Positions 31,101-40,034 of a stretch of 64,000 bases of DNA are shown here, piece by piece. The stretch comes from Emiliania huxleyi CCMP1516 (lineage: Eukaryota > Haptophyta > Isochrysidales > Noelaerhabdaceae), in assembly GCF_000372725.1 (NCBI RefSeq), contig NW_005196379.1, forward strand, positions 314,247 to 378,246, given 5' to 3'. Positions within the stretch are counted from its first letter, which is position 1; every line of letters begins with the position of its first letter. Position numbers and translations under genes: made by a program. A model generated the notes under the pieces. That model made no database searches, was not told the DNA's origin, and saw nothing but the letters and a program-made list of their open reading frames with translations.

Positions 31101-31521
31101 GCGGCGGCGGGTGCTGACGCGCGCCTACTTTACCAGCGAGAGCCACATCATGAGCTTCGTCAACGTGCTACGCACCGCGCACCTGCTCGACAACAAGGCC
31201 GCAGCTGTGCCCCTCGTGTCGGAGGAGGCGGAGGCGCACCTCGCAGCAGACTACCTCGGCTACCTGAGCGCGGTCGTGATCCGCGTGCTGCAGGCGCCCG
31301 GCGCAGCCGCCCCCCGCGTCGAGATGCAGGTGAGCGCCGGCGCGAGCCTCGACGGAACGGGCGGTTGCCCGGCGCTCGAGCCGCGGCGCCGGCTAGACCA
31401 CCCCCAGCTCACCCTCGAGCGGCTGCACGCGGCCCTGCGGAGCTGCGAGGAGTACGGGAGCAAGCAGATCAACTGGGGGTCCGTCGAGAGCTCGGCAGAG
31501 GACCTGCTGGGGGCGGAGTGA
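28144..31521 (+). CDS. VIP1/PPIP5K inositol pyrophosphate kinase-phosphatase
   Basis: Makes and breaks down diphosphoinositol phosphates (InsP7, InsP8), which signal phosphate and energy state. A single exon of 1125 residues, ATG 28144 to TGA 31519-31521. N-terminal ATP-grasp kinase domain (about residues 1-340): LGVCAMAKKARSKPM, FHSNGFPLEKAEAY, KIIKPFVEKPVDANRHDVRIY, YEAFVPTGGIDVKVY, FGxDML-type CGFDMLYT and DVNGFSFVK. The histidine-acid-phosphatase-like domain starts with the RHG motif (VARHGDRTPKMK, about residue 385) and continues with TSDEGRVQQTAAHW. An acidic, probably disordered insert follows, and FTSESHIMSF carries the distal His. Length and order match the full-length family. A long open frame on the opposite strand (29269-30912) is a GC-driven shadow. 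Confidence 0.95.
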   Translation: MGEPEEPLLRLGVCAMAKKARSKPMRAILERIEEHGGIEIVVWTEPFVYDAPVEEWPVVDCMVCFHSNGFPLEKAEAYVSLRSPLLINSLKEQWWLLDRRKVSMTLERVGVPAPRMLFVNRDAPDDPNFAWTPTEEGDFVEGDDFVAIGERKIIKPFVEKPVDANRHDVRIYFPSSAGGGCKSLFRKVGDRSGQWNPDINRVRRDGSYVYEAFVPTGGIDVKVYAIAPSYAHAEARKSPAVDGKVERDANGKEVRHAVRLLDDQKRVASKITSAFRQGVCGFDMLYTPIGTSYVCDVNGFSFVKGSEKYLNDAAALLHTICMASLRPARFLEIWDRRQEEVAASGDTDDVEDRRTAVRRLSSAMPNAPSPRADGVSGEELLAVLIVARHGDRTPKMKCKVNTGDPALLSLYHRWAPEDAAAKKKEVKLKRPRQLRDAQQVVAKLVEELASSTESSDLASSAVDDSDERKLKLMHEVLQEGGHFSGLNRKLQLKVKKSAADESGLFRATKLQAIMKYGGLLTPCGCHQAEAFGRDAAATLYPGGAAGLMRLHSTFRLDFRCYTSDEGRVQQTAAHWIRTFLNLDTSTGDITPILFNYINIDTKMLDEMPHAVEATIERARARIGELVDSDPTAQDELRRIKLHLTAICDHFCALYKSALGRAGGGGDDSLADGLSFHTAGKVADLQPAVKAAQGDGSETSGAASDDEREDKERDSLVRQSDSPEPAPRLLSRRQKKPALGESLYSAWMRWSSIRRAFLRDEAVEGDSPSTAFDLSKISDIFDSAYYDTVHNAHLRLPQVVELFAAIRQFATRVVPNEYGGLPTRRLKIGSTICAPLLSKLTKDIDKCLSDPSRPGVVKEGAAAGEAASDDDGSRTFRRAAVRVCGVSDEAASALAQLYDRLLSRMAADGSRTTFGGLERAMSKHLLASATVAEEATLGDGGCGLPGGRFTSPMRGSVPPQNSFQAEEEQELLFLDVEEAESKGIRTARRRVLTRAYFTSESHIMSFVNVLRTAHLLDNKAAAVPLVSEEAEAHLAADYLGYLSAVVIRVLQAPGAAAPRVEMQVSAGASLDGTGGCPALEPRRRLDHPQLTLERLHAALRSCEEYGSKQINWGSVESSAEDLLGAE

Positions 31522-31690
31522 GACGGGCTGGCGGTGGCCGATCGGGCGCGCGTGTCGTGTCTTGATTTTGCGTGGTTTCTTTTGCACACACAACACACGG
31601 GGCACGGGACTAACTGTATAGTGCGCGTCGGGCTGGTGGTTCAGGCGACTGTTAGAGCGCCACGAAAGAAAGAAAGAAAACAGACAATCC

Positions 31691-31794
31691 GAGGGAGGGA
31701 TGGGAGGACGGCACGCCGCCACCACTGTTGGTGCCAAGAAAGAAAGAAAAACGGGCAACCCAAGGGAGGGATGGGAGGACGGCACGCCGCCACC
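31691..31794 (+). repeat. Tandem pair of a 35-base dispersed repeat
   Basis: Copies at 31691-31725 and 31760-31794, each preceded by a GAAAGAAAGAAA tract; a third copy lies inverted at 6271-6308. Confidence 0.8.
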
Positions 31795-32090
31795 ACACAG
31801 GGATTTTAAGGAGAGGGGTGTGATGCGCTAGCCGTCGCCCACCCTTGGGCGTCCGCCTCTTCCTATCTCCCTTCGCAGTCTCTCTCCGATTCTCGCTGCA
31901 ACCTTCATGCCACCTCGCGGTCGTCCCACTCTCGTCGTTCTCTCTCTTTCGCTTCTTCCTCTGTCGCGTCGCTCTCCTCTGCCTCGTTCTGCGGCGGCGC
32001 CGCCGCCTGCCGCTCCCTTGCTCTCGCTTCTTCTCTCGCCTTTCGTCGCAGCTCTGCCCTCCTCGCGGCATATTTTGGCCCCTCGAGTTT

Positions 32091-32517
32091 AGAGAGATTT
32101 TTAGCAATACCAAACAACTCTAACACTCACACGTCATTTGGGGCCTGGAGCCCTGTTCACGCGCGCGCGCGTTGTTTGTCGAGTTTATCGAGCTCTCCTC
32201 ACGCAAGGACGACTCTTCTGACGTCCACTGCGATCATTTGCCGCCAAGTCATACCGTTGCTCAGGTCCACTCTCTCTTCGAACACTTGTACTTCCACAGA
32301 TGGTGAACGCAAAGTCGCGCGCGGCAGCGTTGACCGCACAGCCTACTCGCCCAAGTACTCGCTCTCTTTTGTTTATGTCCCACCATGCAGAGCGCATCTC
32401 TCTCTCTGTTGTGCGAGGCGTGAACCGCGCCATTCGCTCTCACCTGGCAACACCCTGTCGGCACGTCTCGCGCGCGCGTGAACAGGGCTCCAGGCGTATT
32501 GCTAAAAATATCTCTCT
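32091..32517. mobile_element. Short non-autonomous DNA element with nested inverted ends (MITE-like)
   Basis: The outer ends GAGAGATTTTTAGCAATAC (32092-32110) and its near-complement (32496-32517) enclose a perfect 26-base inverted repeat (32143-32170 and 32470-32495; GCCTGGAGCCCTGTTCACGC...). About 300 bases of ordinary sequence lie inside, without a transposase. The left end also carries about 32 extra bases shared with the copy at 21181-21230. No clear target duplication is visible. Confidence 0.6.
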
Positions 32518-32765
32518 CTCTCTCTCAGATATGATGTTGCTTGTTGGCGCTGGGGTCCCCTTCGGGTGTATCGTGACAGCTGACGACGGGATTACCACTG
32601 GTGTTTCATCCTCCTCGGGGTCGTCTTCCCGGCTTCCTTCCGTTCGGCACTACGTTCAGTACGTTCGGCGCGTTTCGTGGCTTTTTTGCAGCACTCTCGC
32701 GCCCAGCCTGGCGAGGTGCGTGACCCGCTTTCCTGGTGCTTGCGCTCGGCACATCGTCACTGCTG

Positions 32766-35700
32766 ATGGCAGAGCACGTCCAGAGCCTGCCGGAGAGCCT
32801 CCAGCTCAGGATCCTCTCGCTGTTGACCGAATCAGCTCCTGCCGCCTCACCGACGGCGGATGCTCGCCTCGAGGGCTCCTACCGTGCTTGGGCACACGGG
32901 CTCGCGGCACGGCTCGCAGCGCATCGGGTGGCGTGGCAGGACGATATGCTCCCAACTGGCGCGGCCTCTTCGCTGCTCGGCGCTGCGGAGGAGCTGCCCG
33001 CTGACGCGCTCGCGCCCGCTGGCATGGGTGCGTCGGTCGCTCGTTGGCGCGACGAGTCGGTGCGCAGCGACCGGATCGGCTGGGTGCCGCTCGAGCCGTC
33101 AAGCGGGAGCGGCGACTCGCCGTTTGGGGCGCTGCATGCGACCAGCGGCTGGTCTGAGCTCCGCGCCGCGCTCTCCGACGTGGTCGCTGCTCTCAACCAC
33201 GAAGCGGCTGTCCGGCCGGGCGGCGAGCGGCTCCGGCTGCCCGAGAAGCTGATGCTGGCGCACTACCCGCGCGGCGGGCGGTACGTGCGCCACTCGGACG
33301 TCTCGGCGGCGACGAGCCACCGCCGCGTCACCGTGATCGTCTACCTCAACCCGGAGTGGGACCCGTCCCGGGGAGGGCAGCTCCGCCTCTTCCTGCCGCC
33401 TCACTCCTCCTCCGGCCGCTGCTCCGCACCCTGCAGCCCGCCGTCGGAGGGAGAGACGGCGACGGTGGTGGCGCCTCTCCTCGGCCGGCTCCTCCTCTTC
33501 GACTCGACACTCGAGCACGAGGCTCACCACACCCTCGCCGCACCCTCCCACACCACCCGTCCCACACCCACACAGTCACCGTCCCACTCACCGTCCCACA
33601 CCCTCACCACACCTTCACCACACCACCCGTCCCACGCCATCCCACAATCCCACATACTCACCACACCCTCACCACACCCTCGCCGCACCCTCCCACACCC
33701 TCCCACCACCACCATTGGCCCACGCCCACCACGCAAGCAGCCTCGCGCGACTCATCCCCTCCGTCAGTGCCGTCCGCACCACCCTCGCCCTCTCCCCTCC
33801 CTCTTCTCCGCGGCAGGTGTGCGTCACAAACAGGCCGCGCTGGGCTCTCACCGGCTGGCTCTCCGTCGACACCGCGCCGCAAAGGCCCGCGCCGGCGGCT
33901 CCCTCCGACACGACTGAGGCGGGCTCGCTCGCCTCCATCCTTCAGCTCGCTGCGATGGCGACTGCGAGGCCGGCATCGACGCCGACGCTGCCGACGCCGC
34001 CGCCGCCGCCAGCCGCCGCCCCGGGCCCAACGCTCCCGTCGGCCGCTGCGATGGAGGCGACCATCCTTCAGCTGGCTGCGATGGCGACCTCCGGGGCCGC
34101 CCCGCCAGCCTCGCCGTGCCTGGGCCCGCCACCCGCCGCAGCGTCGCAACAAACCTCGCCGCCCTCCGCCTCTCCGCCCGCCGCCTCGCTGCCCTCCATC
34201 TTTGTGTCTGTGGCGAGCTACCGCGACCCCGAGGCGCCGCACACCATCCGATCGCTCTTCGCCCAAGCGGAGAGCCCCTCGCGCGTGCTCGTCGGCGTCT
34301 GCTTCCAGTGCGCGCTCGACGGGGACGAGGCGCACAGACCCGCACCCTCTCCAGTCGCAGTGCTCGCCCTCTCCTCTGTAGCATGAGGCCGCAGCCCGCC
34401 CGTCGCCCTCTCGCCGCACCTTGCTCTCTCTAGACGCGCACGACCTTCCCACCGCCCTCCCCACCGCCGCCGCCCTCCCCCACCGCCTGCCGCGCGCGCC
34501 TCGCAGGACGCGGACTGCCTCGACCTGAGCCTGCTGCGGCCCGAGTGGGCGGCGAACGTGCGCGTGCTGCGGCTGCCTTGGAGGGAGGCCAAGGGCCCGG
34601 TCTGGGCCCGCTTCCTCATCCAGCGGCGGCTGCTCCGCGACGAGGACTACTACCTCCAAGTCGACTCGCACAGCAGGCCCGCGCGGCCCGCACCGAGCTC
34701 TTGCAAACCCCGGCTCGCCCTCCCGCACACACGCGCCCGAGGCTCCTCCTCCTCCGCGGCAGGTTCGCCCCGGGGTGGGACGCAGAGCTGCTCGCCATGC
34801 TCAAACGCTGCGCCTCTCCGAAGCCCGTCCTGACCACGTACCCGCTGCCGTACGACGGGGACGCGCAGGGAGCCACCCTCTCGCAGGAGCGGCGCGCCAC
34901 CCTCCTCTGCACGCGCGCCGCCAGAGACGACGCCTTCGGCGCCGACGGGATGCTGCGCTTCCGGGCGCGGCTCCTCGAGCGGCAGCCGTGCAGCCCGCTC
35001 CCCACGGCCTTCTGGGCGGCGGGCTTCTCTTTCTCCGCCTCCTCCCTCGTGCGCGAGGCGTGCCGCCCGGCCAGCACACACGCCGCCCGGCCAGCACACC
35101 GCCGCCCCTCTTCTTGCGATGCCCCACCACTCTCTCCCTCTACCTCTCCACCTCTCCACCTCTCCACCTCTCCACCTCTCCACCTCTCCACTCTCTCCAC
35201 CTCTCCACCTCTCCACCCCTTCACCTCTCCACCCCTCCACCTCTCTGCCAGGTGCCATACGACCCGCACCTGCCCTTCCTCTTCTTCGGCGAGGAGGTGT
35301 CGCCCGCCGCACGCGGAGCCGCGAAGCCAACCAACGAAGTGTCGTGAGCTGGTCGCTTGGTTTGGCGGATTCGCAGGTGTCACTCGCCCTCCGCATGTGG
35401 AGCCGCGGCTGGGACCTCTTCGCGCCCGACGCGCAGCTCGTCTGCCGCACGGGCCTCTCCCAGTCCCTTCCTTGAGGGCTCTCGGAGCCGCTCCTGTAGG
35501 CGCACCTCGTCTACCACAAGTGGGCGCGAGGGCAGCGCAAGGGCACCTTTTGGGAGGTCGAGGGGGGCGCCGCCCTCAAGCGCGAGAGCCAGGCGAGGGT
35601 GCGACGGTTGCTCACCGGCTTGCCGCTCCACGGCGGCGCGGAGGAGCGCCCGACGGCCGGCGAGGGCGCCGCGGGCGGAGAGGCGGCCGCGGGTGGAGAG

Positions 35701-35943
35701 GCGGCCGCGGAGGCCGCCGCCGCCCTCGCGGGGGTGCAGGGCCCCGGTGACCCGATCTGGGGCGTCGGCGACGTGCGCAGCCGCGAGTGGTACGAGGAGT
35801 ACTCCGGCGTGCGCTTCGAGGCCAAGCAGGTGAGCGCGCAGGCGGAGCGCGGGGGCATGCCGACCGAGGCGTGCTTCTGGAACCAGTTCGCCTGTCTCGA
35901 CGCTTGGCTGCAGGCGAGGGAGGCGCAACACCCGGAGGAGTGA
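32766..35943 (+). CDS. Prolyl 4-hydroxylase fused to Gnt1-type GlcNAc transferase
   Basis: Seven exons in phase: 32766-33521, 33817-34329, 34507-34676, 34763-35057, 35252-35296, 35377-35430 and 35500-35943, for 758 residues. The N-terminus (SLPESLQLRILSLL) resembles the start of an F-box. Then a 2-oxoglutarate prolyl hydroxylase domain: HYPRGGRYVRHSDVS (His-x-Asp iron ligands), VTVIVYLNPEW, FDSTLEHE (distal His) and NRPRWALTGWL (2-oxoglutarate Arg). A Pro/Ala linker contains a twofold ILQLAAMAT repeat. The glycosyltransferase domain is of Skp1 GlcNAc-transferase type: IFVSVASYRDPE, VGVCFQ, EAKGPVWARFL, DYYLQVDSHSRFAPGWD (metal-binding DSH), PVLTTYP, VPYDPHLPFLFFGEE, MWSRGWDLFAP, VYHKWAR. In Dictyostelium and Toxoplasma separate enzymes hydroxylate a Skp1 proline and then add GlcNAc; here both steps would sit in one protein. 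The linkage depends on the 33522-33816 intron being real. Confidence 0.85.
33522..33816 (+). repeat. CCACACC-type microsatellite forming most of an intron
   Basis: Imperfect CACACCCTCACCACACC repeats fill the intron between the two domains of the fusion gene. A GC donor at 33522 and CAG acceptor at 33814-33816 keep the reading frame. Confidence 0.8.
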
Positions 35944-36451
35944 GGTGGGACCGGACCTCCTCACACCAAGCACCGACAACGTCCAACACAGTCATGTACG
36001 AGACGGCTTTAGTTTTAAAGGCTTTACACAGAACACACACGTGTCACACACATGTCTCAGCCGTCCACAGTCTCAGTGTACAAACACATCAGTCAGTCAT
36101 CACACAGTCTCTTGACTCTTCATACATCTCTTTTTGAGATGATCTGATGAAGTGATGATCAGAATTCAGATCATCTCATACATACCGTAGTTCATTTTCA
36201 CAGTGAGTGCGAGTCGTGCGACCCCAGAGAGGCAGAGCCCTCAGCCCAGTGTGTGCAGACTTGCAAGTGAGAACTGAGATCGCGGTTGGCGCGTCAAGTC
36301 GTGTAGGTGTTACGTCGCCTCGTTTTTGTGTGGCTGAATATGACTCAAAAACAGTCACCGGCCGGGGAGGGCCGAGGGCTCGCCTCAAGAGCTAGTTGGA
36401 GTCCCTCGCAGCTATACGCGGCGGCAGCACGGGGCGGCGAGACCGAGAAGC
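35944..36451. other. Convergent intergenic region with a 12-base inverted repeat
   Basis: The fusion gene and the flavodoxin gene converge here. GAGATGATCTGA and its exact complement (about 36135-36177) could form a stem-loop with a 19-base loop. The region is AT-richer, with no gene. Confidence 0.5.
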
Positions 36452-37389
36452 TTACAGGGGCATGCCCTCCGACTTGAGCTGCGCGACCCACGCCTTGACG
36501 CGCTCCTCGGACTGGTCCGGCTGGTTGTCCTCGTCGCACGCGAGGCCGACGAAGGTGCCGCCCGCCTCGGACTTGGACTCGGTGTGGTCGTAGCCGTCCG
36601 CCGACCACGCGCCGATGACCTCTGCGCCCTGCTTCTCGAAGCACGACTTGAGCTCGTCCATCGCGTCGCAGAAGTTGTCGCCGTAGCCGGCCTGCACGGG
36701 AGGAGGGCGACGGCGGGAGTGGCTGAGCGGCGGCGACGGATCAACGGGGGCTGCGCGTGTGTCGAGGCGTGGGCGAGAGGCGTGGGGCGCGCCTGGTCGC
36801 CGAGGCCGAAGATGGCAACCTTCTTGCCCTTCAGGTCCGCGCTGGTGAGGTCGCCGTAGAGGTAGTCGTCCCAGGCGGTGCCCGAGCGCTCCGAGTCGGC
36901 GCCGGTGTGCCACGTCGGCGCGCCGATGATGAGGCCGTCGAAGGACGCGAGGTCCTCGGCGTCCGCGATGTCGACCGCGTCCACGCCGATCTCAGCCGAC
37001 CTGGTGGGCGGAGGCGTGGCTCGTCGGCGTCGGCCAGGGCCCGTGGCCAGTCTTCGGGGGAGGGCGCGCACAGGTAGCCCGCGACGGTCTCGGTGTTGCC
37101 GGTGGTGGTCGAGTAGAGGAGGCCGACGCCCATGTTGGCAGACGCACGCGCCGGGACGGTGGCACGGGAGCCGAGGACGAGCGACTGCGGAGGGAGGGAA
37201 CGATGAGTGGGCGAGGGCGTGGGGCGTGGGCGGAGGGGCGACGAGGGCGGCGGCGGGGAGGGCGGCGGTGGGGGAGGAAAGGGTGGGGGCGGCGACGGAG
37301 GCGGTGGCGAGGGCGAGGGTGTGGGGCGTGGGCGGAGGGGCGGCGACGAGTCACACCTCGGGCGAGAGGGCGAGGACAGCGGAGAGCAT
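36452..37389 (-). CDS. Flavodoxin with signal/plastid leader
   Basis: An FMN electron carrier that replaces ferredoxin in photosynthesis when iron is scarce. Exons 37389-37357, 37184-37072, 37000-36793 and 36691-36452, 197 residues. The first exon encodes a hydrophobic leader (MLSAVLALSPE) that continues to an ASANM cleavage-like site, as expected for plastid import through the ER. The mature part has the FMN phosphate loop STTTGNTETVA, then FDGLIIGAPTWHTGADSERSGTAWDDYLY, KKVAIFGLGDQAGYGDNFCDAMDEL, and a C-terminal HTESKSEAGGTFVGLACDED region typical of long-chain flavodoxins. Introns are 71-172 bases, the first with GGGCGTGGGCGGAGGGG repeats. Confidence 0.93.
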
Positions 37390-37944
37390 GGCGATGCAAG
37401 AGATGTGGTGCTCGGAGGCTTCCAGGTGGCCCAGCGGTACCGCAGACGTATCAGATTGTGTCACGCTAAGGCTGTGACACCGGGATAAGGAGAAGAGCAA
37501 CAGGCGGGTTCTACATGTTCCGTTTCAACAGGCATGTTCTCACACGCGACAGGCGACCAAGGGCAAAATGGGAGATGGGGCTGGTTAGGGTGACATCACA
37601 CGATCTTTCTCCCTTCCCTTTGCGTTTGAAATCTCCAAAAGTCTCACGCTGTCAGTCTGTGCACTGTGCGCCCCCGTGTGGACTGCTAACTTTCTTTCTT
37701 GGCGGAATCGCGTTCACGTATTTATTCACAATAATATGGAGAACATGAATCATGATATCGCAAAGAGACACTAATACTCCCGCGATAGAGACACTGCTAG
37801 AACCCCCACGAGTCGAACCCTTCCCTCGGACCCTCCTCGAGCTCACACTCTGCCCCGGGATACAACCAACCAACCTCGAGAGACCAACCCCGCTCCCACT
37901 CTGCCCCTACCCACCCCGGGGCTCGCGATTCGGCGCACCCCTCG
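37390..37944. other. Intergenic region upstream of flavodoxin
   Basis: Includes an AT-rich part (37500-37760) that probably holds the flavodoxin promoter. No gene is supported. Confidence 0.4.
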
Positions 37945-39345
37945 TCACAGCTGCCGCAGCCAGACGTCCACAGCGCCGCCCTCCTCCTCGGACCGCTGAA
38001 CGATGAGCAAGTAGTCCGAGAGGTAGACGACGGCGCTCCCCTCGCAAACCTCCAGCCCGCCGCCCTCCGCGCAGGCGAAGGCGTCCGCGGTCGCCGCCGC
38101 GTCCACACGCGCCCCGCCGCCCTCGCCGCGCTCCGTCTCGAGGGCGAGCGGCTCGCCCTCCTCGAGGTGCATCTCGCGCTCGCCGTAGGTGTGCACCTCG
38201 AGCCGCGGCCCGCCGCTGCGCCGCACGCGCAGCAGAAAGGGAACCGACCCCTCCTTCGCCAGGGCGCGCTTCCCCCGCAGCACCGCCGGAGCCCACTCTC
38301 CGAGCAGCTTCCTGTTGAGCCCCGGCCGGCGGACCCGCATCCTGCGGCCGAGGGCGTCGAGGGTGGAGGGGTCCTCGCCCTCGCCCGCCCGCCGCGGCCC
38401 GCCCTCGGCGGCGCACTCCTCCAGCAGCGCCTCCAGCGCCTCCATGTCCTCGCCGTGCAGCCTCTCGTCCATCGCCTGCCGCCAGTAGTTTTGCGGCGGG
38501 CCGCGCCGCACGCCCTCGTCGTCGTACCAGAGGGCAGGGTCCTCGCCGAGCTCGGCGCGGCCGCGCCAGCCGCGCTTCGACTGCGGCACCTGGTACACCA
38601 CCGGCGGCTCGCGGGCCCGCAGCACCCCCGAGGGCGGCGAGGACGAGGCGGAGGAGGGAGAGGAGGGAGAGGGGCCGCCGCGGCCGCCGCCGCCGCCACC
38701 GCCGCCGCCAGCGGTAGCGACGCCGCCACTGCTGTCGCCCATCGTCTCGGCGTGGAGAGTGTTGCCAACCTCGTGGATGGCGGCGGTGCTCACGTGCCGC
38801 TGGAAGATGCGCACGCGCTGCCGTGCCGCCGGCGCCGCCACACCCAGGCTCATGACGGGCGGCCTGCGGCGGCTGGCAGCCTGGTTGCGAATCGTTGCGA
38901 ATCGCTCCCACCTCAAAATGGCGCCGAGCGAGGGATCGAGCCGTACGGCGTGCTCGACGAGCGCGAGCGCCGTCGCCGGCTTGCCGTGCTTGGACTCAAA
39001 CAGGCCCCACGCCTGGAGCAGCCTCGCGTAGCCCCGATCGCGCTTGACGCCCTCGCTGAAGGCGGCACGCACGCGGTCGGCGGATTCGCCCATGCGGCGG
39101 AGGTGCAGGGCGAGGAGCAGCGACGCGTGCCCCGCGCCACAGTCGGCCGCGGCGCTCCTGTACATCTGGAGTGCGTCGTCGAGCCGGCCGCGAGAGATGG
39201 CGCGCCGAGCGACGGTGTGCAGCTTCTCCGCTCGCGGCGAGAGGACCGGCGAGGCGACCGGCGTGAAGGTCGCGGTCGCGTAGGGAATGCGGGCAGCGGC
39301 GCCCGGCTGCACGGCGGAGAGGGTTGTGGGCCAGAAGAGCATCAT
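37945..39345 (-). CDS. TPR/HAT-repeat protein with lipocalin-like C-terminal part
   Basis: A single-exon gene of 466 residues, ATG 39345 to a stop at 37945-37947. A possible transit peptide (MMLFWPTTLSAVQPG) is followed by helix-turn-helix repeats of TPR/HAT type (AEKLHTVARRAISRGRLDDALQMYRSA; ARLLQAWGLFESKHGKPATALALVEHAVRLDP). A Gly/Ser-rich linker leads to a C-terminal part with RPGLNRKLLGEWAP, VHTYGEREMHLEEGE and CEGSAVVYLSDYLLIVQR, a beta-rich pattern like plastid-lipid-associated proteins. A plastid RNA- or membrane-linked role is possible but not shown. Confidence 0.7.
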   Translation of the reverse strand: MMLFWPTTLSAVQPGAAARIPYATATFTPVASPVLSPRAEKLHTVARRAISRGRLDDALQMYRSAAADCGAGHASLLLALHLRRMGESADRVRAAFSEGVKRDRGYARLLQAWGLFESKHGKPATALALVEHAVRLDPSLGAILRWERFATIRNQAASRRRPPVMSLGVAAPAARQRVRIFQRHVSTAAIHEVGNTLHAETMGDSSGGVATAGGGGGGGGGRGGPSPSSPSSASSSPPSGVLRAREPPVVYQVPQSKRGWRGRAELGEDPALWYDDEGVRRGPPQNYWRQAMDERLHGEDMEALEALLEECAAEGGPRRAGEGEDPSTLDALGRRMRVRRPGLNRKLLGEWAPAVLRGKRALAKEGSVPFLLRVRRSGGPRLEVHTYGEREMHLEEGEPLALETERGEGGGARVDAAATADAFACAEGGGLEVCEGSAVVYLSDYLLIVQRSEEEGGAVDVWLRQL

Positions 39346-39579
39346 GGGGTGCCAGAGAGAGGCAGTCGAGGGCACCAAGCAGGTACCGGGGGTTAATTCG
39401 CGATTCCTGTAGGGGAGAGCGAAGGAGAGAGAGAGAGAGTGACAATGTGTGCGGGTCTTTCGAGAGCAGCTGCTGCTCCAATTCTTTTCTAGATGAGCGC
39501 CGCCGCGCCGCCGTTCCGGCTCGAGACTTGGACGTGGCCGGCTGGCAGGTCGTCGTCACGCACGCGGTGCTGCCCGAAG

Positions 39580-40034
39580 GCATGACGCACCTGCCGCGGG
39601 ACGAGGCGTTCCGCGACCGCACCTCTCTCGTCTCGGTCGCCTGCCCGTGCAGCCTCGTCTCCATCGGCCGGGGCGCCTCCTGGGGCTGCTCCTCCCTCGT
39701 CGACATCACCTTCCCCGCCGGCCTTACCTCCATCGGCGAGTACGCCTTCGCCTGCTGCTCCGCCCTCAGCTCCGTCACCTTCCCCGCCGGCCTCACTTCC
39801 ATCGGCGACAGCGCCTTCGCCAAATGCTCCTCTCTCGGCTCCGTCACCTTCCCCGCCACCCTCACCTCGATCGGCTGGCGCGCCTTCGCCGACTGCTCAT
39901 CCCTCTCCTCCGTCACCTTCCCTGCCGGCCTTACCTGGACGAGGGTCACAAGCAGCAGTCCAGTTCCGGTGGGGGCCAGGCGCACGGCGCCTACGCATAC
40001 GGAGGTGGCCAGCCGGGTGGGGGTACGGTGGTAA
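39580..40034 (+). CDS. BspA-type leucine-rich-repeat protein (fragment)
   Basis: Four LRR_5-type repeats of 23 residues (SSLxSVTFPAGLTSIGxxAF with Cys-Cys or Cys-Ser spacers) encoded by 69-base units. The ATG at 39580 is the first in a convincing context; the frame is open to 39324. The repeats stop abruptly near 39945, after which the sequence changes character, so the gene looks truncated or spliced onward into the Tyr/Gly-rich sequence that follows. Such LRR genes are numerous in some haptophyte and other protist genomes and are often broken. Confidence 0.5.

Larger units (their letters stand above)
31522..32765. other. Repeat-rich intergenic region
   Basis: Holds the paired GGGAGGACGGCACGCC repeat (31691-31794) with GAAAGAAAGAAA tracts, a CT-rich stretch (31850-32080), and an inverted-repeat element (32091-32517). 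A basic, Glu/Arg-rich open frame on the minus strand (about 31905-32126) is noted but not called. The final 240 bases should contain the promoter of the hydroxylase-transferase gene. Confidence 0.5.

Noticed and set aside
31905-32126. Basic Glu/Arg-rich minus-strand frame, possible small gene
   Set aside because: Overlaps the left end of the inverted-repeat element, is a low-complexity opposite strand of CT-rich DNA, and matches no family.
35140-35250. CTCTCCACC array as a regulatory repeat
   Set aside because: It is the pyrimidine-rich body of an intron in the transferase domain and needs no other explanation.
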